DNA from: Candidatus Altimarinota bacterium
GTDB taxonomy: Bacteria > Patescibacteriota > Gracilibacteria > Absconditabacterales > Absconditicoccaceae
DNA length: 5,800 nt
Direction of reading: 5' to 3'
NCBI GenBank assembly: GCA_015489035.1
Contig: WFMP01000208.1
Location: forward strand, 1 to 5,800
A program made the translations under genes and the position numbers. This document shows, one piece after another, positions 1 to 5,800 of the stretch. How positions within the stretch are numbered: position 1 is the first letter of the stretch; every line of letters starts with the position of its first letter. The notes below the pieces were generated by a model. That model was not told the origin of the DNA, searched no databases, and worked only from the letters and a program-made list of their open reading frames with translations.

Positions 1-456
1 ATAGCCGACAATCCAGACAAAGACCTCTCAAATCTTGATATTGGCTTTAAAGTATTTAAACTCGATAGCTCCAACATAAAAGAATGGGATAGTGATTTTG
101 ACAACCTAGAGCAAAACCTCATAGATGCCACTGAAAATATCAAAGAAGATAGAAACAGTAAAGATCTACTCTATGAAATCCTACTAAAATACGGGCTTGA
201 TCTAACACTCCCAATCAAAGAAAAAGCTATTGACAATAAAAAAGTGTTTATCATAGGCTTTGGAGCATTGGCAGTATGTCTTGATGAAAATATCACAATC
301 GACACAGTCGAAGCAATAGCAAAACTAAAAGACAAATACGAAACAGAGACGATGAGAGTAGTATTCAAAGACAGCAGTTTCAAAAATGCAGTAGTAAAAA
401 CAAATGCTTTGCAGATACTAAAACAGTATGGAATTGATGAAGTTGTGAGTGTGTAA
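1..456 (+). CDS. mod: Type III restriction-modification methyltransferase (Mod), C-terminal part; 5' end outside window
   Basis: This is the last 151 codons of a reading frame already open at base 1 and ending at TAA 454-456. In Type III systems Mod carries the DNA-recognition domain and an adenine-N6 methyltransferase; it modifies one strand of an asymmetric site and is also required by Res for cleavage. The catalytic motifs lie upstream and cannot be seen. The visible segment matches the conserved Mod C-terminus as I know it: a 'GFKVFKLDSSNIKEWD' block (about residues 16-31 of the fragment), 'LLYEILLKYGLDLTLPI' (about 57-73), 'VFIIGFGALAVCLD' (about 82-95), and a tail of 'RVVFKDSSFKNAVVKTNALQ' followed by a stop. 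The ending looks intact. Composition is about 34% GC by hand count of bases 1-420, clearly higher than the next gene. The res start at the far end of the window supports the identification. Confidence 0.93.
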   Translation: MADNPDKDLSNLDIGFKVFKLDSSNIKEWDSDFDNLEQNLIDATENIKEDRNSKDLLYEILLKYGLDLTLPIKEKAIDNKKVFIIGFGALAVCLDENITIDTVEAIAKLKDKYETETMRVVFKDSSFKNAVVKTNALQILKQYGIDEVVSV

Positions 457-462
457 AGGCAT

Positions 463-467
463 GGAGG
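463..467 (+). promoter_or_regulatory. Shine-Dalgarno GGAGG that decides the start of the PHP-ATPase
   Basis: GGAGG lies five bases upstream of the ATG at 473. It falls inside the longer frame that could start at GTG 449 or ATG 461, neither of which has a comparable purine-rich site. It therefore favours 473 as the true start, which gives an N-terminus of MSFTKGSEWRKWDLHVHTP, typical of this family. Confidence 0.75.
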
Positions 468-472
468 ATAAT

Positions 473-3400
473 ATGAGTTTTACAAAAGGTTCAGAATGGA
501 GAAAATGGGATTTGCATGTGCATACACCTTTATCAATAGACCAGCATTATGGTGGAGATACTGATGAAGCATGGGAGAAATACATTTCTGATCTTGAAGA
601 TCTACCAGAAGAGTTTAGTGTCCTTGGTATTAATGATTACATATTTTTAGATGGATATAAAAAAGTATTAGAGTACAAAAACAAAGGTCGGTTAAACAAT
701 ATAGACACCATTTTACCTGTCATCGAACTTAGAGTTGATAAATTTGGAAATGTAGGTGATAAAGCATGGAAAAAGATAAATTTACATATTATTTTTTCAA
801 ATGAAATTAATGCTGAAACAATTGAAAGTCAATTTTTAAATGCAATACAGGTTGGTTATCAACTAACACCTATTGATGATAATATTGATAATATCAACTT
901 TAATGGAGTGATTACAAAAGAATCATTAACTGATTTAGGGCAAAAAATAAAAGATAGTTCTAGTATTGAGATAACAGATTCTTGTTTAAAAGTTGGCTTT
1001 AGGAATTTTACACATAGTTATGAAAAAGTGAAAGAAGTTTTGGAATCATCACATTACTTTAAAGATAAATATTTAAAAGCTGTTGGAAAAACTGAATGGG
1101 ATTCTATGAGATGGGATGGATCAATTTCAGATAAAAAAACAATGATTAATGAAGCAGATTTTGTTTTTATCTCTACGGACAATACTGAAAATTATCAAAA
1201 AGCCTTAGAAAAATTAAAAAATGAAGGTGTAAACTCTAATCTCTTAGATTGTAGTGATTCACATTCATATAGTAATAAAATTGAGGAAAAGGATAGAATT
1301 GGAAATTCTATGACTTGGATAAAAGCAAATCCAACTTTTAAAGGTTTGCAACAAGCAAAAATGGACTTTAATGAACGAATTTTTATAGGTAATAAACCAG
1401 AAGTTTTAATAAGAGTTAGAGATAACAGAACAAAATATATTAAAAGTTTACATATTGATAAAATTGAAGGATATTCATATACTAAAGGTAAATGGTTCGG
1501 TAATATAGATATTGAATTAAATAGTGAGTTAACTGCTATCATTGGCAATAAAGGGAGTGGTAAAAGTGCTATATCAGATATTATTGCTTTATTAGGGAAT
1601 AGTCACAAAGAAAAACATTTTAGTTTTTTACATGCGAATAAATTTAGAAAAGGTAAGTTATCAGAGAATTTTCAAGCTGAATTAACTTTTCAATCTGGAG
1701 AGAATTTTAAAGATACTTTAGATAATAATATTAAAGTATCTGAAGTTGAGAGAGTTCGTTATTTACCTCAAAATTATTTTGAAGAGTTGTGCAATGACTT
1801 AGAAGGTGAAGGGTTTGAAAAAGCATTAAAAAATGTAGTTTTTTCTCACTTAGAAGATGCTGATAGGCTAGGAACAAATAGTTTTGATGAATTAGTATCA
1901 TTAAAAATAAATTCTATTGAAAAAGATATTGAAATTATTATACCAAAAATTGATGATATAAATAGAGAGATAATTGCTCTTGAAGAAAAAAAACATCAAT
2001 CATATAAAGCAACTATAATCAGTAAGTTAAAATTGAAATATAAAGAACTTTTAAATCATATAAAAAATAAACCAGAAAAAATATATAAACCAAATAATAG
2101 TTCTGAACCAGATGAAAAATACAAAAAACTTATAGAAGAAATTTCTGTTTTAAAAAAAACTTTAAATGAAAAAGAAGAACTATTAAGAGCAAAAAAACAA
2201 GAAAAACAAATTAGACTGCTCAGTATAACTGAATTAAAAGAACTACTATCAGATATATCTAGAATAACAAAAAGTATAGAAGATTTTAAATCTGAAAAAG
2301 AAGATATATTTAATAAACATCACTTAAAGATTAATGATTTAGTAAAATTTTCAAGTGATTTAAAGCAATTAGAAACATTAATCGATAATCATAAAAAGAG
2401 TATTTTAGAAATAGATAAAATGATTTTTGATGAAGAAAATTCTACAGGGCTGGAAATTGATATATCTACTATAAATTCATCTATTACTACTATGGAAAAA
2501 GAACTTTCAGAACCCGAACAAAACTACCGAAAATACTTAGCAGTTTTTTCAGAATGGAAAGAGCATGTTAAGAAGCTTATCGGAACAAAAACTGAATATG
2601 ACACTATTAAATTTTATATGGCAGAAAAAAAATATTTAAAAAATGATTTAATTAATGATATTGCTAATAAAAGAGAAGAGAGAATAAATTTAAGTTTACA
2701 AATTTATGATAAAAAATTTGAAGTTGTTTCAGTATTTAAGCAACTTAAGGAAACGATTGATAATGCAATTAGTAGATATGATGAGTTATTAGCTAATTAT
2801 GATATAACAATTGAAGCGACATTTAAACTTGAAGGGTTTGAAAAAGATTTTTTGTCTCACATTCAACAAAATAAAATGGGTAGTTTTTATGGTACAGATG
2901 AAGGAAGAATAAAATTACGAGAATTATTAGAAGAGAAAGATTTTGATGATAGAGAAGTTTTTAAAGATATTCTAAATAGCTTTATTTTATATTTGGAGAA
3001 AGATTTTCGAGAAGATGAAAGGTATAAGGATAAAGATAGAGAAATAGCAGAACAAGTTAAAGATGTTTACAAGTTATATGATTATATTTTTAATTTAAGC
3101 TATTTGGTTCCAAACTATGAATTGAAACTTGACAATAAAGGTCTTGTTGAGTTATCACCTGGTGAAAAAGGTGCTTTATTATTGGTCTTTTTCTTAATGC
3201 TAGACAAAGAAGAAATACCATTAATTATAGACCAACCTGAAGATAATTTAGATAATCAAAGTGTTTATAGACTTATTGTTCAGTTTATAAAAAATGCAAA
3301 AAAACGAAGACAAATTATTATGGTCACTCATAATCCAAATTTAGCAGTTGTAGCTGATGCTGAACAGATCATATATACAGAAATTGATAAGCAAGATAAA

Positions 3401-3517
3401 AACAAATTTTCTATTAAATCAGGTGCGATAGAAGATGAAACAATTAATAAATGTATCTTAGATATTTTAGAAGGTACAAGACCAGCCTTTGAAACTAGAC
3501 GAAAAAAATATTTTTAA
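473..3517 (+). CDS. PHP-domain / SMC-like AAA ATPase (TrlF family, Ppl-type anti-phage ATPase)
   Basis: This 1014-aa protein fuses a metal-dependent PHP phosphoesterase to an ABC/SMC-type ATPase split by a coiled coil. The PHP part (about 1-300) shows the opening motif WDLHVHTP (H15, H17), D55 in 'GINDY', E85 in 'VIELR', H105 in 'NLHIIFS', and D262/H264 in 'CSDSHS', so the metal-ligand set looks largely intact. The ATPase has Walker A GNKGSGKS (358-365), a coiled coil at about 475-775, an ABC-like signature LSPGEKGALL (894-903), Walker B with D920 and E923 in 'LIIDQPEDNLD', and switch H953 in 'MVTHNP'. There is no CxxC zinc hook in the coil. From family knowledge, such proteins are annotated TrlF-family AAA-like ATPases, and PHP-SMC fusions of this kind include the Ppl anti-phage system; substrate and trigger are not evident here. 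The gene begins 16 bp after mod and is much richer in AT (about 20% GC across 1921-2220). ATG 473 was chosen because of the GGAGG at 463-467. Family is confident; a defence role is inferred. Confidence 0.9.
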   Translation: MSFTKGSEWRKWDLHVHTPLSIDQHYGGDTDEAWEKYISDLEDLPEEFSVLGINDYIFLDGYKKVLEYKNKGRLNNIDTILPVIELRVDKFGNVGDKAWKKINLHIIFSNEINAETIESQFLNAIQVGYQLTPIDDNIDNINFNGVITKESLTDLGQKIKDSSSIEITDSCLKVGFRNFTHSYEKVKEVLESSHYFKDKYLKAVGKTEWDSMRWDGSISDKKTMINEADFVFISTDNTENYQKALEKLKNEGVNSNLLDCSDSHSYSNKIEEKDRIGNSMTWIKANPTFKGLQQAKMDFNERIFIGNKPEVLIRVRDNRTKYIKSLHIDKIEGYSYTKGKWFGNIDIELNSELTAIIGNKGSGKSAISDIIALLGNSHKEKHFSFLHANKFRKGKLSENFQAELTFQSGENFKDTLDNNIKVSEVERVRYLPQNYFEELCNDLEGEGFEKALKNVVFSHLEDADRLGTNSFDELVSLKINSIEKDIEIIIPKIDDINREIIALEEKKHQSYKATIISKLKLKYKELLNHIKNKPEKIYKPNNSSEPDEKYKKLIEEISVLKKTLNEKEELLRAKKQEKQIRLLSITELKELLSDISRITKSIEDFKSEKEDIFNKHHLKINDLVKFSSDLKQLETLIDNHKKSILEIDKMIFDEENSTGLEIDISTINSSITTMEKELSEPEQNYRKYLAVFSEWKEHVKKLIGTKTEYDTIKFYMAEKKYLKNDLINDIANKREERINLSLQIYDKKFEVVSVFKQLKETIDNAISRYDELLANYDITIEATFKLEGFEKDFLSHIQQNKMGSFYGTDEGRIKLRELLEEKDFDDREVFKDILNSFILYLEKDFREDERYKDKDREIAEQVKDVYKLYDYIFNLSYLVPNYELKLDNKGLVELSPGEKGALLLVFFLMLDKEEIPLIIDQPEDNLDNQSVYRLIVQFIKNAKKRRQIIMVTHNPNLAVVADAEQIIYTEIDKQDKNKFSIKSGAIEDETINKCILDILEGTRPAFETRRKKYF

Positions 3518-3528
3518 GGAATCACAAA

Positions 3529-4806
3529 ATGCCAACCAAAACAACAATAAAATGCCCAAATTGCGGGACAAGCATAGATGTAAATGAGATACTTTATCAT
3601 CAATTAGAAGATGAGCTGAAGCAAAAAAATATAGCTGAACAAAAAAAACTAAAAGATGAAGTTGAAGCTAAAAGAAAAGAGTATAAACAAGCATTTGATA
3701 GTTTAAAAGCTCAAGAAGTGGCTATAAAAGAACAACAAGAAAAATTTGATGAAGAGCTGAAAAAAGCTACTTCAATGCAACTAAAAGTTGAAAAACAAAA
3801 ACTCCAAGAACAATTAAAAAAAGAGTTGCAAGAAGAGCAGAGTGAATCTATCGCACTTCTTAAAAAAGAGCTTGATGAAAAATCAAACCAAGTAAAAGAA
3901 CTTAACAAAACTAAAGCCGAGATAGAAAAACTAAAGCGTGAAAAAGAGGAAATTACCTCAAAAGTTCAAGCTGAAGCAGAAATAGCTCTCACAAAAAGAC
4001 TTCAAGAGGAAAAACAACTTATCCAAAAAACAGCAGATGAGCAAAATGAGTTAAAATTTAAACAAAAAGAAGAACAGCTAAAACAGCTACAAGAACAGCT
4101 TCAAATCGCTCAAAGAAAAGCCGAACAAGGTAGTATGCAGCTCCAAGGAGAAGTACAAGAGTTAGCTATCGAAGAATATCTGGCAGATAAATACCCTTTT
4201 GATGCGATAGAAGAGATAAAAAAAGGTGCAAGAGGTGCTGACTGTATTCAAGTAGTACATACAAGAGAAGTTCAAAATTGTGGAAAAATTTACTATGAGA
4301 GTAAACGAACTAAAGATTTTCAAAAAAGTTGGATAGAAAAATTTAAGGCAGATATGAGAGATAAGGGTGTAGATATTGGTGTATTAGTTACGCAAGTTTT
4401 ACCATCAGGACTAGATAGAATGGGACTAGTAGAAGGTGTTTGGATTTGTACATTTCCTGAGTTTAAAGGTTTATCCTCAGTTTTGAGAGAAAGTGTTATA
4501 AAACTCAGTCTTGCAAAAAAAGGCGAAGAGAATAAAACAGATAAAATGAGTTTGCTCTATAGCTACCTTACAAGTACAGAGTTTAGTATGCAAATAGAAG
4601 CTATTGTAGAAGGTTTTACTCAGATGCAAAGTGACTTAGATAGTGAAAAGCGTTCAATGGCTAGAATCTGGAAACAAAGAGAAAAACAGATAAATAAAGT
4701 TTTAGAAAATACAGTTGGAATGTATGGCTCTATAAAAGGGATTGCTGGAAATGCAATTAGTAATGTAAAAGCTTTAGAATTACCATATAGCGATATTGGG
4801 GAGTAA
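3529..4806 (+). CDS. DUF2130 domain protein: zinc-ribbon-like start, coiled coil, putative PD-(D/E)XK nuclease core
   Basis: This 425-aa protein is lysine/glutamate/glutamine-rich. It opens with one CPNCG knuckle (C9, C12), half of a zinc ribbon with no second cysteine pair nearby. A long charged coiled coil follows (about 25-210). The globular part (about 211-345) has the conserved run ending 'EEYLADKYPFD' (215-225), 'KKGARGADCIQ' with D238, 'GKIYYESKRTKDF' with E257-S258-K259, and 'DMRDKGVDIGVLVTQVLP'. The D...ExK spacing on a predicted strand fits a PD-(D/E)XK nuclease-like fold, with an upstream acidic residue such as E215. I recognise this block as the DUF2130 signature; nuclease activity is inferred from the motif and has not been shown. 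The C-terminal part (about 345-425) is helical, with another charged stretch. AAGGA at 3516-3520, overlapping the previous stop, is eight bases from the ATG. The gap to the PHP-ATPase is 11 bp, and the next gene starts directly at the stop, so co-expression is likely. Nuclear or cell-division roles sometimes assumed for coiled coils are unsupported here. Confidence 0.85.
   Translation: MPTKTTIKCPNCGTSIDVNEILYHQLEDELKQKNIAEQKKLKDEVEAKRKEYKQAFDSLKAQEVAIKEQQEKFDEELKKATSMQLKVEKQKLQEQLKKELQEEQSESIALLKKELDEKSNQVKELNKTKAEIEKLKREKEEITSKVQAEAEIALTKRLQEEKQLIQKTADEQNELKFKQKEEQLKQLQEQLQIAQRKAEQGSMQLQGEVQELAIEEYLADKYPFDAIEEIKKGARGADCIQVVHTREVQNCGKIYYESKRTKDFQKSWIEKFKADMRDKGVDIGVLVTQVLPSGLDRMGLVEGVWICTFPEFKGLSSVLRESVIKLSLAKKGEENKTDKMSLLYSYLTSTEFSMQIEAIVEGFTQMQSDLDSEKRSMARIWKQREKQINKVLENTVGMYGSIKGIAGNAISNVKALELPYSDIGE
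4798..4803 (+). promoter_or_regulatory. Shine-Dalgarno GGGGAG inside the end of the DUF2130 gene
   Basis: GGGGAG forms the last two sense codons of the DUF2130 gene, immediately before its TAA. Two ATGs follow in tandem at 4807 and 4810, three and six bases from this site. The second ATG is better spaced, so the KilA-N protein may really start one residue later. The arrangement implies translational coupling of the two genes. Confidence 0.6.
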
Positions 4807-5628
4807 ATGATGGCAACAATAAAGGTCTTAGATACGGACATAACCATTGTTAAGCAAAATGAAGAAGATTATATCTCATTAACAGATATTGCAAACAGTA
4901 AAGATGGGGAACAAAGAGCAGCAGATATTATAAAAAACTGGATTAGAAACAGAGGTACGCTGGAATTTATAGGAACTTGGGAGAAAATGTATAATCCTGA
5001 TTTTAAAGTGGTCGAATTCGACCACTTTAAAATGCAAGCAGGTTTAGCATCTTTTGTTTTAAGCCCTGGTAAATGGATAGAAAAAACAGAAGCTAAGGGC
5101 ATAAGGGTAAAATCTGGACGATATGGCGGAACCTATGCACATAAAGATATCGCCTTTGAGTTTGCATCGGCTATTAGCCCTGTATTTAAACTATATCTCA
5201 TCAAGGAGTTTCAAAGATTAAAAAATGAAGAGTTAAAACAGCTTGGCTGGGATATAAAAAGAAATCTAACAAAAATAAACTATAGGATCCATACAGATGC
5301 AATCAAAGAAAATCTTATTCCAAAAAGCTTAACACAAAAGCAGATAAATTTTATCTATGCAAGTGAAGCAGATATACTAAATGTTGCATTATTTGGAATC
5401 ACATCCAAAGAGTGGCGAAAATCGAATAAAAACAAAAAAGGTAATATTAGAGATGAAGCAAATGTGTATCAGCTTGTATGTTTGGCAAATCTCGAATCTA
5501 TAAATGCACATTTTATAAATGAAGGTTTATCTCAGTCTCAAAGACTCAAAAAACTAAACGAAGTAGCCATATCTCAAATGCAAATCCTTACAAAAGATGA
5601 TAATATTAAAAAACTAGAGAGTAAATAG
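4807..5628 (+). CDS. KilA-N domain protein (putative DNA-binding, phage-type)
   Basis: This 273-aa protein carries a complete bacterial-type KilA-N domain. Recognisable blocks are 'DYISLTDIA' (21-29), 'IIKNWIRNRGTLEFIGTWE' (about 41-59), 'NPDFKVVEFDHFK' (about 63-75), 'LSPGKWIEKTEAKGI' (about 85-99), and the hallmark 'GRYGGTYAHKDIAFEFAS' (104-121) followed by 'ISPVFKLYLIKEFQRLK'. The rest (about 145-273) is a helical domain ('LTQKQINFIYASEADILNVALFG', 'ANVYQLVCLANLESINAHFI') common to full-length bacterial homologues. KilA-N is a DNA-binding domain widespread in phages and nucleocytoplasmic viruses; no catalytic motif is visible, so a regulatory or DNA-targeting role is inferred. The gene follows the DUF2130 stop with no gap and ends directly at the res ATG, so it is part of the operon. 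It contains a perfect 34-bp palindrome at codons 65-76, and its TTC, GAC and CAC codons cluster there. The start could be ATG 4807 or 4810. Confidence 0.88.
   Translation: MMATIKVLDTDITIVKQNEEDYISLTDIANSKDGEQRAADIIKNWIRNRGTLEFIGTWEKMYNPDFKVVEFDHFKMQAGLASFVLSPGKWIEKTEAKGIRVKSGRYGGTYAHKDIAFEFASAISPVFKLYLIKEFQRLKNEELKQLGWDIKRNLTKINYRIHTDAIKENLIPKSLTQKQINFIYASEADILNVALFGITSKEWRKSNKNKKGNIRDEANVYQLVCLANLESINAHFINEGLSQSQRLKKLNEVAISQMQILTKDDNIKKLESK
5000..5033. repeat. Perfect 34-bp palindrome inside the KilA-N gene
   Basis: The left arm ATTTTAAAGTGGTCGAA (5000-5016) is the exact reverse complement of the right arm TTCGACCACTTTAAAAT (5017-5033). The match breaks at 4999/5034 (G opposite G). The centre GAATTC (5014-5019) lies across a codon boundary, and the flanking codons are symmetric, so either strand reads FKVVEFDHFK in frame. 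In RNA it could fold into a long stem with a minimal loop. There is no following U-tract, so it is not an intrinsic terminator. Function is unknown; an operator or recognition site for a dimeric protein, possibly the KilA-N product itself, is a hypothesis. Confidence 0.95.
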
Positions 5629-5800
5629 ATGAAAATACAATTTGAAAATAACTTAAGCTACCAAAACAAAGCAATAAGCTCCATAGTAGATATCTTTGAA
5701 GGACAAGAGATTTGTCAAAGCAATTTCTCTATTTCTCGTGCCTGGGGCGATACTCTTGGTATCACTGAAAATGAACTTGGTATTGGAAATCGTCTTGAAC
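5629..5800 (+). CDS. res: Type III restriction enzyme Res subunit, N-terminal fragment; 3' end outside window
   Basis: The first 57 codons of a frame that runs off the window. The start MKIQFENNLSYQNKAI, then 'SIVDIFEGQEICQSNFSI' (about 19-36) and 'LGIGNRLE' (about 50-57), match the conserved N-terminus of Type III Res proteins, which are SF2 helicase-like ATPases with a C-terminal PD-(D/E)XK nuclease that cleave DNA in complex with Mod. Neither the helicase motifs nor the nuclease falls within the window, so integrity cannot be judged. The ATG follows the KilA-N TAG with no gap, and AGAGAG (5616-5621) seven bases upstream is a plausible but modest ribosome site. Together with mod at the left edge this brackets the three intervening genes. 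Confidence 0.9.
   Translation, partial: MKIQFENNLSYQNKAISSIVDIFEGQEICQSNFSISRAWGDTLGITENELGIGNRLE

Noticed and set aside
230..254. Promoter-like TTGACA (230-235) with TATCAT (249-254) inside mod.
   Set aside because: The spacer is only 13 bp, and the site is over 200 bases upstream of the next start inside an intact reading frame; AT-rich sequence gives such matches by chance.
449..472. Longer N-terminus for the PHP-ATPase from GTG 449 or ATG 461, overlapping the mod stop if from 449.
   Set aside because: Neither has a good ribosome site, and GGAGG at 463-467 is ideally spaced for ATG 473, giving the usual family start just before WDLHVHTP.
590..602. Small inverted repeat GATCTT-G-AAGATC in the PHP-ATPase.
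   Set aside because: Only six-base arms around one base, readily expected by chance, and with no positional context.
1195..1548. A 117-codon minus-strand open frame opposite the PHP-ATPase.
   Set aside because: It lies wholly opposite conserved PHP and Walker A coding sequence and has no recognisable domain; it is a shadow frame of AT-rich coding DNA.
1986..2632. A8 tracts at 1986-1993, 2152-2159 and 2625-2632 in the PHP-ATPase as phase-variation switches.
   Set aside because: They are short, occur in lysine codons of a very AT-rich coiled coil, and the frame is intact; Campylobacterota contingency tracts are usually longer poly-G/C runs.
5000..5033. The palindrome as a rho-independent terminator.
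   Set aside because: It lies mid-gene, has no U-run after it, and the frame continues for nearly 200 more codons into a conserved KilA-N block.

Overview
The window is a single, densely packed, all-plus-strand operon segment from an AT-rich bacterium. Codon style and protein flavour (lysine/asparagine/isoleucine-rich, short spacers) suggest Campylobacterota, such as a Sulfurimonas, Sulfurospirillum or Arcobacter relative. That assignment is an inference from composition, not from a marker gene.

Layout: the window opens inside the 3' end of mod, the methyltransferase of a Type III restriction-modification system (1-456). It closes in the first 57 codons of res, the matching helicase/endonuclease subunit (5629-5800). 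Normally these two genes are adjacent. Here three genes lie between them: a 1014-aa PHP-phosphoesterase/SMC-like ATPase of the TrlF or Ppl type (473-3517), a 425-aa DUF2130 protein with a zinc-ribbon-like start, a long coiled coil and a putative PD-(D/E)XK nuclease core (3529-4806), and a 273-aa KilA-N domain protein (4807-5628). Spacers are 16, 11, 0 and 0 bp, so all five genes are probably co-transcribed from a promoter upstream of the window. I see no terminator, RNA gene, CRISPR array or insertion sequence, and no gene-free stretch longer than 16 bp.

How they may work together: Mod and Res would give sequence-specific modification and restriction. The PHP-ATPase resembles single-protein anti-phage ATPases, DUF2130 looks like a second nuclease, and KilA-N is a DNA-binding domain typical of phages and mobile elements. 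The locus therefore reads as a compact defence island, with a possible accessory module nested inside a Type III R-M operon.

The most striking element is not a gene. It is a perfect 34-bp palindrome (5000-5033) inside the KilA-N coding sequence. Its centre falls exactly on a codon boundary, so both strands encode the same ten-residue peptide, and it uses C-ending codons that are rare in the rest of that gene. This suggests selection on the DNA or RNA itself, for example as an operator, a recognition site or an RNA hairpin.
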